From Cellvibrionaceae bacterium (GTDB taxonomy: Bacteria > Pseudomonadota > Gammaproteobacteria > Pseudomonadales > Cellvibrionaceae): 64,000 nucleotides of DNA. The stretch spans positions 29,633-93,632 of the forward strand of contig JAGKXD010000003.1 in NCBI GenBank assembly GCA_021151525.1, read 5' to 3'. The position numbers and the translations under genes were made by a program. Every line of letters begins with the position of its first letter. Positions within the stretch are counted from its first letter, which is position 1. Of this stretch, positions 41,838-50,192 are shown piece after piece. Under the pieces are notes generated by a model. It searched no databases. It worked only from the letters and a program-made list of their open reading frames with translations, and had not been told where the DNA came from.

Positions 41838-42560
41838 TCAATTCGTCGCCAAAGCTTCCTGCTGCAAGCGATGCAAATCAGCAATCCCCTGCTTAGCCAA
41901 TTTCAACATAGCTGCAAATTCTTCTTCGGTAAAAGGCTCAGCTTCCGCCGTGCCTTGAATTTCAATAATTCCGCCGTCATCACCCATCACCACATTCATG
42001 TCGGTATCGGCAGCGGAGTCTTCAGGGTAATCCAAATCCAACACAGGCACGCCTTGGTAAATACCCACAGAGACAGAAGCGATTGCGCGTTTAAGCGGTT
42101 CGCCAGTCACTTTGCCGGTCGCTTTTAAGTGTGCAACTGCATCGGCAAGTGCAACCCATGCGCCGGTGATAGACGCTGTTCGAGTACCGCCATCAGCTTG
42201 AATAACATCACAATCGATATTAATGGTGTTCTCGCCCAACAGGCTTAAATCTACTGCCGCGCGCAATGAACGACCAATTAAACGTTGAATTTCTACGGTG
42301 CGGCCTTGCTGTTTGCCACGTGCCGCTTCGCGATCCATTCGCGTGCCTGTTGAGCGCGGCAACATGCCGTATTCTGCCGTGAGCCAACCTTGCCCTTGGC
42401 CGCGCAAAAAGCTGGGCACGTTATTCACCACGCTGGCCGTACAAATCACTTTGGTATCACCAAATTCAACTAAAACCGAGCCTTCAGCGTGCTTGGTGTA
42501 GCGACGGGTGATGCGAATATCGCGGAGTTGGTTGGGGTTTCGGCCACTTGGACGTTGCAT
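41838..42560 (-). CDS. rph: Ribonuclease PH
   Basis: A 240-residue protein of normal length. RPSGRNPNQLRDIRI at the start, VEFGDTKVICTASV, RLIGRSLRAAVDLSLLGE and the DCDVIQADGGTRTASITGA signature are all family features. It trims tRNA 3' ends by phosphorolysis. Divergent from yicC, as in Pseudomonas. Confidence 0.98.
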   Translation of the reverse strand: MQRPSGRNPNQLRDIRITRRYTKHAEGSVLVEFGDTKVICTASVVNNVPSFLRGQGQGWLTAEYGMLPRSTGTRMDREAARGKQQGRTVEIQRLIGRSLRAAVDLSLLGENTINIDCDVIQADGGTRTASITGAWVALADAVAHLKATGKVTGEPLKRAIASVSVGIYQGVPVLDLDYPEDSAADTDMNVVMGDDGGIIEIQGTAEAEPFTEEEFAAMLKLAKQGIADLHRLQQEALATN

Positions 42561-42707
42561 GCTCTAATTCCTTACTTCTGAATGTGATATGAGGAAGGTG
42601 TGTTACCATCCACCTAAATGTAATGCTTGTTCTGACAAAATGGGCCGAACTTTACCAGTTATGGCAGCCACAAGTCACCAAGCCACCGCAAACTAAAGGA
42701 ACACTCT

Positions 42708-43577
42708 ATGCCACGCAGTATGACCGGCTTCGCGCGCCGTGAAGCGAAGCTCCCTTGGGGAACGGCCGTTTGGGAAATTCGTAGTGTTAACCACCGTTAT
42801 TTGGAACCCAGTTTCCGCCTACCAGAAGACTTCCGTGAGATTGAACCCAGCCTGCGCGATGCCATGCGCAAATCCCTTCAGCGCGGCAAGGTAGAGGCCA
42901 GCTTAAGCATTCATTGGGAGCAGGAAGGCGAAGCCGATTTAGGCATCAACACCGCGCGTGTTGCGCAGCTCACTAAAGCCGCGCAGCAAATTAATAGCCT
43001 GCTCGGAGCCGCTGCCGCACCCATTAATGCCTTGGATATCCTCAAATACCCCGGCGTGTTGCAAAAGCAAGAGCTGGATCGTGAAGCCATGCAAGCTGCC
43101 GTTTTGAAGCTTTTTGATTCCGCTTTGGAAGGTTTAATCGAACATCGCACCCGCGAAGGTAATGAGCTAGAACAGTTAATTTTGCAGCGGTTGGATGCAG
43201 TTTCAGCGCAAGTCGTGAAAGTTCGCGCCCGAATGCCCGAAATTCTCGCTGCACAGCGCGAAAAGCTACAGGTGAAACTCGCTGCATTACAAGTGGATTT
43301 AGACCCTGAGCGTCTAGAGCAAGAAATTGTGTTACTTGCCCAAAAAGCCGATGTTGATGAAGAGCTGGATCGCCTCGATACTCACGTCATCGAAGTCAAA
43401 CGCAGCCTCAAGCAGACAGATTCGCTCGGTCGCCGTTTAGATTTCCTCATGCAAGAGCTCAACCGCGAAGCCAACACACTCTCCTCGAAAAGTATTGTGA
43501 GCGATACGACTCAGGCCGCTGTTGAGTTGAAAGTGCTGATCGAGCAAATGCGTGAACAGGTGCAAAACATTGAGTAG
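42708..43577 (+). CDS. yicC: YicC family endoribonuclease
   Basis: A 289-residue protein: MTGFARREAKLPWGTAVWEI followed by SVNHRYLEPSFRLPE (YicC_N), and C-terminal DVDEELDRLDTHVIEV, GRRLDFLMQELNREANTLSSK (DUF1732). YicC-type proteins are RNases that act on RNA ends or small RNAs in E. coli. The rph-yicC-gmk-rpoZ-spoT order is conserved in Pseudomonas; here the accessory block at 44-58 kb separates yicC from gmk. Confidence 0.95.
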   Translation: MPRSMTGFARREAKLPWGTAVWEIRSVNHRYLEPSFRLPEDFREIEPSLRDAMRKSLQRGKVEASLSIHWEQEGEADLGINTARVAQLTKAAQQINSLLGAAAAPINALDILKYPGVLQKQELDREAMQAAVLKLFDSALEGLIEHRTREGNELEQLILQRLDAVSAQVVKVRARMPEILAAQREKLQVKLAALQVDLDPERLEQEIVLLAQKADVDEELDRLDTHVIEVKRSLKQTDSLGRRLDFLMQELNREANTLSSKSIVSDTTQAAVELKVLIEQMREQVQNIE

Positions 43578-43944
43578 CATCCAGCTCCCCGCCAAGCCTT
43601 TCTACACCGCCGATTGTGCGATTGAGGATATAGGCGTAGACCCTGATCCTACCCAAAAAGGCAAAGTAGAGGCTTGGGCTATGGGGCGTGCGATTTTGGT
43701 TTCCGGCGAGGTCGAATTGCACTTTAACTGGGTCGCGCAGGGCGGGGATTCTCTGCAAACTGCGTTTGATTTTGCGGTTTACCTCGATGAAGAAGCGCCG
43801 GATTTTCAGCTTGAAGGTTTGGAAGCGCTTTCGAAAGATGAGCAACAAGCAGTGATCAAACAAATTCTGGATTCCAGCCCGTGGCGGGCTGAAATTCTGG
43901 AATGCCTACCTAAAAATCAGACGGAACTGGCACAGTTACAGTAG
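43570..43944 (+). CDS. Small acidic protein overlapping yicC, unknown function
   Basis: A 124-residue protein if started at the TTG at 43570, which overlaps the yicC stop and has AGG 9 bases upstream; a GTG at 43552 gives 130 residues. It is acidic, with no signal peptide or membrane segment. KVEAWAMGRAILVSGEVELH and DEEAPDFQLEGLEALSKDEQ are the most regular parts. I do not recognise a family. The overlap with yicC argues for translational coupling. It converges with the 43957 gene at a distance of 12 bases. Confidence 0.6.
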   Translation: MSSIQLPAKPFYTADCAIEDIGVDPDPTQKGKVEAWAMGRAILVSGEVELHFNWVAQGGDSLQTAFDFAVYLDEEAPDFQLEGLEALSKDEQQAVIKQILDSSPWRAEILECLPKNQTELAQLQ

Positions 43945-43956
43945 CTTGCCGCCGGT

Positions 43957-45036
43957 TTAAGCCGTCAAATTAATCTGTTGCACCACCCCGGTATTCCCGT
44001 CTTCGGTGAGATAAATCCCCGAACTCGCCACGTCCCCCAGTGAATTGTTGGCATCGTCTTTGATTTGAAAAGGCGAGGTCACGTGGCCGAGAAAAATCGC
44101 GCCTATGTTTTTATCGCCCAGTGCGACTAGCTGCTGGGAGCCATCCTCGTTAAAACTCCAAATGCGTAACTTCTTATAGATGCTGTCGCCTTCGTCGATG
44201 AAATGGTTGCCATCTTCGTCAAATTTGGCAAGCTCTGAAAAGCCTTGGCCGCTGGCAGGGCCGAAGAGTTCGCTGCCGTTGTTGATGACGCCATCGCCGT
44301 TGCGATCCAAGGCTAAAAAGCCGCTGCCGGGGCGCAGGCTGGCGAGTTGTTCTTCGCTGCCGTCGTTATCCAAATCAAACTTGAAGCGGGTTTGGCTGAG
44401 CTGTGCTCCTTGGCCATCAAAGTTAATGACCAGTGGGTCAACCTTTCTGGCGTCGCCAGCGCGGATGGTTAAGTTGGATTCCTCCACGTAGTTGCGGCTC
44501 ATGCTCAGTGAGCTTGAAAACGTGATTTCGCGGCCATCTTGCGTATGGATGACGCCTTCGGCGTTGAACTGCATTTTTTCCTGTTCCTGATAGCGTTCGT
44601 GGTGTTGGTAAACCATGCCATAACCGGCGGATTCCGGTGCGGGAGCGCTGGCGCTGGCGGGTGCAGAGCCGTCAATTTCCAGTGATGCGCTACCTCCATC
44701 CGTGGGTAATTTGCTGGGATCGATCATGTTCATGGGCTGGCCGGTAATGGCTTCGTAAAGGCGCTGCAAAATCATCAGGTTGATGCGCGAGCGGGCATCG
44801 AGGTTGCTGTTCAAATCGACTTTATAGCGGTTGCGCTGGAGTTCGAGCAGGGAAAAGCCGCGCGACGAAATGCTGACTTGCTCGTCCCAGCGCGGGTTGC
44901 TGGCTTCATCCTGAGTAGTAGTTTCAATGGGTTTGGCGGTTAGCCAGAAGTCGAGTTTCTCGCTGACTTGGTGTTCTTCGCGGTAATCATGGCTTGCGGT
45001 CATGGCGATTTGGGCGTTGGCGACGATCATAGTCAT
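43957..45036 (-). CDS. Protein with EF-hand-like calcium-binding repeats
   Basis: A 359-residue protein without signal peptide. Residues ~220-290 contain three EF-hand-like loops (DLDNDGSEEQL, DRNGDGVINNGSELFG, DEDGNHFIDEGD) as in large VCBS/FG-GAP-type and haemolysin-like secreted proteins; the pattern fits 'LDxNxDGxxxxGxELFG'. The N-terminal half is polar and disordered-looking with an Ala/Pro/Ser-rich stretch. Related proteins in Pseudomonas are annotated as hypothetical. Export by a type I route would be possible, but no ABC genes are nearby. GGAG lies just before the ATG. Confidence 0.65.
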   Translation of the reverse strand: MTMIVANAQIAMTASHDYREEHQVSEKLDFWLTAKPIETTTQDEASNPRWDEQVSISSRGFSLLELQRNRYKVDLNSNLDARSRINLMILQRLYEAITGQPMNMIDPSKLPTDGGSASLEIDGSAPASASAPAPESAGYGMVYQHHERYQEQEKMQFNAEGVIHTQDGREITFSSSLSMSRNYVEESNLTIRAGDARKVDPLVINFDGQGAQLSQTRFKFDLDNDGSEEQLASLRPGSGFLALDRNGDGVINNGSELFGPASGQGFSELAKFDEDGNHFIDEGDSIYKKLRIWSFNEDGSQQLVALGDKNIGAIFLGHVTSPFQIKDDANNSLGDVASSGIYLTEDGNTGVVQQINLTA

Positions 45037-45854
45037 TTAGCTCCATTCATTGAGTTATTTATGAAGTGATTGGTTTACGAGTAATAGGGTTAGCGGCTAG
45101 ATTGAGTAAACATTGAGCAAATTTTGCCGCTTTTGCGAGATCGTTTGGTTATCAAGAGCGGTGGTTTAGCTGTGCCAATGGCATTTAAAGCTTCTTGTGC
45201 AGCGTGAAAATGAAAATTTTTTTAGCTTTTTTTTCGCATCAAACCTGTTCTTTTGAATCTTGATTTTGGGGCGTTTTGGCTGCCTTTGGTGCGCCGCCTA
45301 TTTTTTTGCACAGCGCATTTCCCTGTTTTGGGGAGCTAAAACCCATTTTTAAGGGCTAGTGGCTTAGCCTCACTTCCTTCCCGCAAGTTTCCCTGCCCTG
45401 ATCTTGAGCAAAGTCAAAAAACGATCAAATTTCAAAAGGTGTGAAAATAATTCTCAAAACCCACAAAGAAAATTATTTTCTTGAAAAGTAATTTTCACGG
45501 TGATAATGTTTATTTCGAGGCAAGTTTTCAGGTTTTTAGTCTGTTTTGTGAAAATAGTTTTCAAAAACACTGTTTTAGGTAGCCTCATTAGATTTTGTGT
45601 TCAGTAATTAGCCTTTGGTGTGAATATGATTTTCAGGGCTTTTTTAGCCTAAGCCGAAGGTTGCTTTTGGGGAGTTGGGCAGGTGTTTTGAGTCGGTCTT
45701 GAAATGCCTGTAAGCAGCGGGCTGTCGCTGCGAGTTTTTGTACGTGCGAGCTTCTTTCTAAACATCAAGTGCCCGCGAATCTGGTCGCGGATATGCCTTG
45801 ACCTTGGGGGCTTATGTTTAGCTTTTTAATTATTAGAAATGAGGGAGATAGGCC
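45037..45854. other. Long A/T-rich leader of the TonB receptor gene with five operator-like boxes
   Basis: These 818 bases hold no gene. The main content is five palindromic boxes between 45442 and 45635, spaced unevenly, each resembling TGAAAAT-N-ATTTTCA. About 220 bases lie between the last box and the start codon. The segment 45160-45260 is strongly A/T-rich. Confidence 0.6.
45442..45635. promoter_or_regulatory. Cluster of five TGAAAAT-N-ATTTTCA boxes upstream of the TonB receptor
   Basis: Box 1 (45442-45456) is TGAAAATAATTCTCA, one mismatch. Box 2 (45466-45482) is a perfect 17-base palindrome, AAGAAAAT-T-ATTTTCTT. Box 3 (45482-45497) is TGAAAAGTAATTTTCA, one base longer. Box 4 (45549-45563) is TGAAAATAGTTTTCA, one mismatch. 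Box 5 (45621-45635) is TGAATATGATTTTCA, one mismatch. Boxes 2 and 3 share one base. The repetition of one 15-base design makes an operator array likely. The RpiR regulator in the same cluster is the natural candidate protein, by inference. Confidence 0.7.
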
Positions 45855-48743
45855 ATGAGTAAAAATACAGGCTTTGCGATGCGCAGAGCATTACGTACAC
45901 CGGCAAAGTTTTGTTCGGTTGCGGTGTTAATGGGTTTTGTAATGGCGCCAGCCTTTGCTGACGAGCAAGAGAAATCCGACATTGAAGAAGTAACGGTAAC
46001 CGGCTCGCGCCTTGTGTCCACCGGCTTTACCCAGCCAACGCCAACAACGACTATGTCAGAAGTTGATATTGAGCGCAGCGCGGAACCCAACGTGTTCAAC
46101 ACCATTTCCAAATTGCCAGCCCTGCAGGGCAGTACTGGTCGCGCGACCAACACCAACAGTACCAGTAGCGGCATTCAAGGCTTGAGCTCATTCAGTTTGC
46201 GCGGCCTTGGCACTAACAGAACCCTGACCTTGTTGGACGGCCAGCGCGTAGTGGCAGCCAACGTATCGGGCGTGACAGACGTAAGCCAATTCCCTCAGTT
46301 GTTGTTAAAGCGCGTTGACGTGGTAACTGGCGGTGCCTCTGCCTCTTACGGTTCAGATGCGATTGGCGGTGTGGTCAACTTTATCACCGACAAAAAATTC
46401 GAAGGCTTCAAGATGAACCTTGAAGGCGGCCAAACCACCTACGAAGACGACAAAAACGGCACTCTCGCCATGGCCTGGGGTAAGGCGTTTTTAGACGATA
46501 AGTTGCACGTGGCAATCAGTGCCGAATACGGCAAAGAAGACGGTATTAGCTCGGGTGGCGATAACGGCTTCGGTATTAAAGACCCCAGCGGTCGCGATTA
46601 CTTTACCAACATGGAATTGGTACAGCGCCCCATTGGCCAAACCAACGATGGCAAGCCTCAGCTGTACGCGAAAGACTATGCGCAAAACCTGCAGTATTCC
46701 AAATACGGTTTGATCACCGACGGCCCCTTAAAAGGTACAGCCTTTGGTGACAATGGCGTGCCCTATCAATTCCAATACGGCACCAACTGTATATCGCCCT
46801 ACTGTGAAGGCGGTGATTTGAGCGCGGCCATTTGGAACGGTGCGAGCTTGGCAGGCAAATTAGATCGTAAGAATTTCTACACCCGCGTTGGCTATGATCT
46901 CAACGAAGACAACGAAATTTACGCAACGGCGACCATTGCGGAAACCATTGCGTCTAACACGCCCAACTCAGGTGCGCCCAAGAATGGCAACCTGACCATT
47001 CAGTGCGATAACCCCTTCTTGCCAGCTTCGATTAAAGACGCTTGTGCGGCAAACAAGATCACCAGCTTTAAATACGGTACTGCGAACGCGATTTTCCCTG
47101 AAAACATCATCGTAAAACCTACACGTGATTTGGATCGCTTCGTGGTCGGTGCCGATGGTAAGTTTGATTTGTTCGGCACCAACTGGCACTACGACACCTA
47201 CTTGCAACACGGTACTACCAGCACGGATTTGTATGTGCATAACATCACTTTGACTGCACGTTACAACGCGGCAATTGATGCGGTGAAAGATGCAAATGGC
47301 AATATCGTCTGCCGCGATGCTAAAGCCCGCGCGTCTGGCTGTGTGCCTTTAAATATCATCGGCAACATCAAACCAAGCGATGCAAGTTTGGCGTACATCA
47401 TGCCTGAGCACGGCCCAGAGCAGCATGTAAAACAATTGGAAAACGCCTTCAGCTTCAGTGTGAGCGGCGAGCCCTTCTCTTTGCCAGCAGGCCCAGTGGC
47501 GGTGGCGACCGGTTTCGAATATCGCAAAGAGTGGTACGAAACCAAAGCTGACCCTTACGGTAACGGCGGCCCGACCAATGCAGATTACCCAGCAGATCCA
47601 TTGCTGAACACCAACCCCGGTAACAACTGGTACGCGGGTAACTACCACGCAGGAACTGGTGAGTACGATGTTAAGGAAGCTTTCCTTGAAATGAACCTGC
47701 CGTTGATGGACTCAGAAGCAGCCGGTCGCGCAAACCTCAACCTCGCTGGCCGTGAAACTGACTACAGCACCGCAGGTAATGTATCGGCGTGGAAAGTCGG
47801 TGCAACTTGGGATACGCCGGTGGATGCCTTGCGTTTGCGTGCAGTAAGTTCGCAAGACGTGCGCGCTCCTAATCTCGGCGAGCTCTTTGCACCAACCCAA
47901 GTGTTCAACGCGACTGCGCTCTACAATGGCGTGGTTAACCAAGTTCAACAGCGCAACATTGGTAACTTGAATTTGCGCCCTGAAATTGGCCGCAGCACCG
48001 AGTACGGCATAGTCTTGGATCAGCCTGAATGGGCACCGGGTTTAAGCTTGTCGATGGATTACTTCCAAATCAAAGTGAAAGACGTGATTTCAACCTTGCA
48101 ACCACAACAAGTGATTGATTTGTGCGGCGCGGGCAACAAAGAAATGTGCGGTGCTTTCTCGATTACTGGCGGCGGCGCAACCGTTGACTACGTAACCCTG
48201 CAGCCTTTCAACCTTGCTTCTATGGAGCTGAAAGGTATCGATTACGAAGCGCGCCAGAAGTTTGATTTGAAAGGTGGTTCATTAACGTTGCGTGCTTTGG
48301 CGACGCACACCATCAGCTTTGTAACTGACTCCGGCGTTTTGGGCACAGTTCCAAAAAATGCAGCGGGCGTGAACTTGGGTACAACACCTTACTGGAAAGT
48401 CGTGAGCAGCGTGAGCTGGGAAACCGACAAGTACAGTCTTGAGTTGACTCATCGTTGGATTAGCGATGGTGTTTACAGCCGCGAGTACATCGAGTGTCAA
48501 ACCGATTGCCCGGTATCTACCATCAATCACCAAACGATTTACGACAACCACATGGATGGCATCTCTTATGTTGATGTGGGCGGCACCTACCGCTTCACCG
48601 ACAACCTGAGCGCCTACTTCAAAGTGGACAACTTGCTCAACACCAATCCACCCGCTGCTCCTTCTACACCGCACGGCGTGAACGCTTACCTTTATGACAT
48701 CTATGGTCGTATGTATCGCGTGGGTATGCGTGTGAGCTTTTAA
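45855..48743 (+). CDS. TonB-dependent outer-membrane receptor of the D-amino-acid/amino-sugar cluster
   Basis: A 962-residue protein. The signal peptide ends at APAFA (residue ~35). The TonB box is IEEVTVTGSRL at 43-53. The plug contains SSFSLRGLGTNRTLTLLDGQ and LKRVDVVTGGASASYGSDA, IGGVVNF. The barrel ends with SAYFKVDNLLNTNPP and the terminal YRVGMRVSF. Length and the 'GGASASYGSDAIGGVVNF' plug type are common in receptors for oligosaccharides and peptides in Cellvibrio- and Caulobacter-like bacteria. Its place at the head of a deacylase/deaminase cluster suggests it imports N-acyl-D-amino acids, peptides or aminoglycan fragments. GGAGATAGGCC precedes the ATG. Confidence 0.92.
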   Translation: MSKNTGFAMRRALRTPAKFCSVAVLMGFVMAPAFADEQEKSDIEEVTVTGSRLVSTGFTQPTPTTTMSEVDIERSAEPNVFNTISKLPALQGSTGRATNTNSTSSGIQGLSSFSLRGLGTNRTLTLLDGQRVVAANVSGVTDVSQFPQLLLKRVDVVTGGASASYGSDAIGGVVNFITDKKFEGFKMNLEGGQTTYEDDKNGTLAMAWGKAFLDDKLHVAISAEYGKEDGISSGGDNGFGIKDPSGRDYFTNMELVQRPIGQTNDGKPQLYAKDYAQNLQYSKYGLITDGPLKGTAFGDNGVPYQFQYGTNCISPYCEGGDLSAAIWNGASLAGKLDRKNFYTRVGYDLNEDNEIYATATIAETIASNTPNSGAPKNGNLTIQCDNPFLPASIKDACAANKITSFKYGTANAIFPENIIVKPTRDLDRFVVGADGKFDLFGTNWHYDTYLQHGTTSTDLYVHNITLTARYNAAIDAVKDANGNIVCRDAKARASGCVPLNIIGNIKPSDASLAYIMPEHGPEQHVKQLENAFSFSVSGEPFSLPAGPVAVATGFEYRKEWYETKADPYGNGGPTNADYPADPLLNTNPGNNWYAGNYHAGTGEYDVKEAFLEMNLPLMDSEAAGRANLNLAGRETDYSTAGNVSAWKVGATWDTPVDALRLRAVSSQDVRAPNLGELFAPTQVFNATALYNGVVNQVQQRNIGNLNLRPEIGRSTEYGIVLDQPEWAPGLSLSMDYFQIKVKDVISTLQPQQVIDLCGAGNKEMCGAFSITGGGATVDYVTLQPFNLASMELKGIDYEARQKFDLKGGSLTLRALATHTISFVTDSGVLGTVPKNAAGVNLGTTPYWKVVSSVSWETDKYSLELTHRWISDGVYSREYIECQTDCPVSTINHQTIYDNHMDGISYVDVGGTYRFTDNLSAYFKVDNLLNTNPPAAPSTPHGVNAYLYDIYGRMYRVGMRVSF

Positions 48744-48762
48744 TTAGCCAGTCTTGTTGTTT

Positions 48763-48803
48763 GGCAGCGGATTCTGTGCAGATCGAATCCGCTGCCCTTT
48801 TTT
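48763..48803 (+). terminator. Terminator after the TonB receptor
   Basis: A 12-bp stem GGCAGCGGATTC / GAATCCGCTGCC with a ten-base loop and T7 tract. It separates the receptor transcript from the deaminase operon. Confidence 0.9.
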
Positions 48804-48817
48804 CGCTGGCGCGTTAT

Positions 48818-48832
48818 TGAAAATAACTTTCT
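48818..48832. promoter_or_regulatory. TGAAAAT-type box upstream of the deaminase gene
   Basis: TGAAAATAACTTTCT fits the box design found upstream of the receptor with two mismatches. It lies 60 bases before the deaminase start codon. Confidence 0.5.
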
Positions 48833-48891
48833 TTGTTGATCATTAAATAGCATATTAGATTTTTCCATTCAGGGTTTTACGGTCATTTCTT

Positions 48892-50178
48892 ATGGTTTAT
48901 GAAAATAGCTTTCAAAGCGATCTATTTCCTAGCTATCTGGTAGACCCTGATGGCAAGGGCTTGGGCGATTTAAGCAGCAAGCCACGTGTTGGCGCTGTGA
49001 AGGCGCTCGGCTGGAATATTTTGCGCGAGGATGTAAGCCTGCCGGTTGCGGTGCTGCGCGAAGAGCGCATCGACCACAATTTGAAATGGATGCAGCAGTT
49101 TATCGCGAGCTACAACCTCAAATTAGCACCTCACGGCAAAACCACCATGAGCCCTGAGCTGTTTAAAAAGCAGCTCGATCACGGCGCTTGGGGAATTACC
49201 TTGGCCACTGCACCGCAAGTGAATGCCGCTTACAACCACGGCGTGCGCCGGGTGTTAATGGCGAATCAATTGGTCGGCCGCGCCAATATGGCGATTATTG
49301 AACGCCTGCAGCGCGACCCGAGTTTTGAGTTTTATTGCATCGTAGATTCGGTTGAAAACCTCAACCAACTTGGCGAATTTTTTAGTCAGGCCAAACAATC
49401 CATAAAAGTATTGATTGAACTCGGCGTTGACGGTGGGCGAACCGGTATTCGCAGAGATGTTGATTTGGCGAATGTCTTGGCTGCTATTGCAGTGTGGTCG
49501 GGCACAGTCGTGCTCGCAGGTCTTGAAGTTTACGAAGGTGTATTGAAAGAAGAGTTGCCCATTCGCGATTTTTTACAGCGCGCTGTGCGCGTGTTGCAAG
49601 GCTTAAATAACAACCATTATTTAACAACGCCACGTGTAATTCTTAGCGGCGCTGGCTCAGCTTGGTTTGATTTGGTAGCGGAAGAATGGGCACAAGCCGA
49701 TATTGGTCGCCCGCTCGATATTATTCTTCGCCCCGGTTGCTATTTAACGCATGACGTTGGGATTTACAAATCCAGCGAAACACGCATCAGTATCAGCAAT
49801 CCCATCGCGCGTTCCATGCAAACAACACTGCTGCCCGCACTGCAAATTTGGGCTTATGTGCTTTCGCTGCCCGAGCCAGGTTTGGCCATTATGGGTTTGG
49901 GTAAACGCGATGCCGCTTTTGATGCGGGCCTGCCCGTTCCCAACAAGCATTATCGCCCCGGCCAAGTTGCACCTGTTCAAGTGAGTAATGAGTGGCAGCT
50001 GAGCGCAATGATGGATCAACACGCGTTTATGCGCGTGCCCGTGGATGCCGATATCCAAGTCGGCGACATGATCGCGTTTGATATTTCCCACCCCTGCCTC
50101 ACCTTTGATAAGTGGCGGCAATTATTAATTGTGGACGAGGCACTCAACGTGACCGAACTCGTACACACCTGTTTCTAA
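48892..50178 (+). CDS. PLP-dependent amino acid deaminase, D-threonine aldolase/D-serine dehydratase family
   Basis: A 428-residue fold-type III PLP protein. LAPHGKTTMSPELF contains the PLP-binding lysine 83. The C-terminal AFDISHPCLTFDKW carries H400 and C402, the zinc-binding H-x-C pair of D-serine dehydratase and D-threonine aldolase. Homologues are annotated 'amino acid deaminase' and are found next to N-acyl-D-amino-acid deacylase genes. It probably converts a D-amino acid such as D-serine or D-threonine to a keto acid and ammonia. The RidA gene in the cluster fits an enamine intermediate. No good ribosome binding site precedes this ATG, and a palindromic box overlaps codons 3-8, so the start could be wrong. 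Confidence 0.85.
   Translation: MVYENSFQSDLFPSYLVDPDGKGLGDLSSKPRVGAVKALGWNILREDVSLPVAVLREERIDHNLKWMQQFIASYNLKLAPHGKTTMSPELFKKQLDHGAWGITLATAPQVNAAYNHGVRRVLMANQLVGRANMAIIERLQRDPSFEFYCIVDSVENLNQLGEFFSQAKQSIKVLIELGVDGGRTGIRRDVDLANVLAAIAVWSGTVVLAGLEVYEGVLKEELPIRDFLQRAVRVLQGLNNNHYLTTPRVILSGAGSAWFDLVAEEWAQADIGRPLDIILRPGCYLTHDVGIYKSSETRISISNPIARSMQTTLLPALQIWAYVLSLPEPGLAIMGLGKRDAAFDAGLPVPNKHYRPGQVAPVQVSNEWQLSAMMDQHAFMRVPVDADIQVGDMIAFDISHPCLTFDKWRQLLIVDEALNVTELVHTCF
48900..48914. promoter_or_regulatory. TGAAAAT-type box overlapping the deaminase start
   Basis: TGAAAATAGCTTTCA lies inside the first codons of the deaminase frame. It has two mismatches to the palindromic design. If functional it would let a repressor block early elongation or mark a later start codon. 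Confidence 0.4.
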
Positions 50179-50192
50179 GGCGGAGCTGAATC

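Noticed and set aside
47349..47648. Several antisense frames within the TonB receptor gene
   Set aside because: They arise from codon bias of a long beta-barrel gene and show no protein features of their own.
48763..48803. TCGAATCC sequence suggestive of a tRNA T-arm
   Set aside because: It is one arm of the 12-bp terminator stem; no cloverleaf can be drawn around it.
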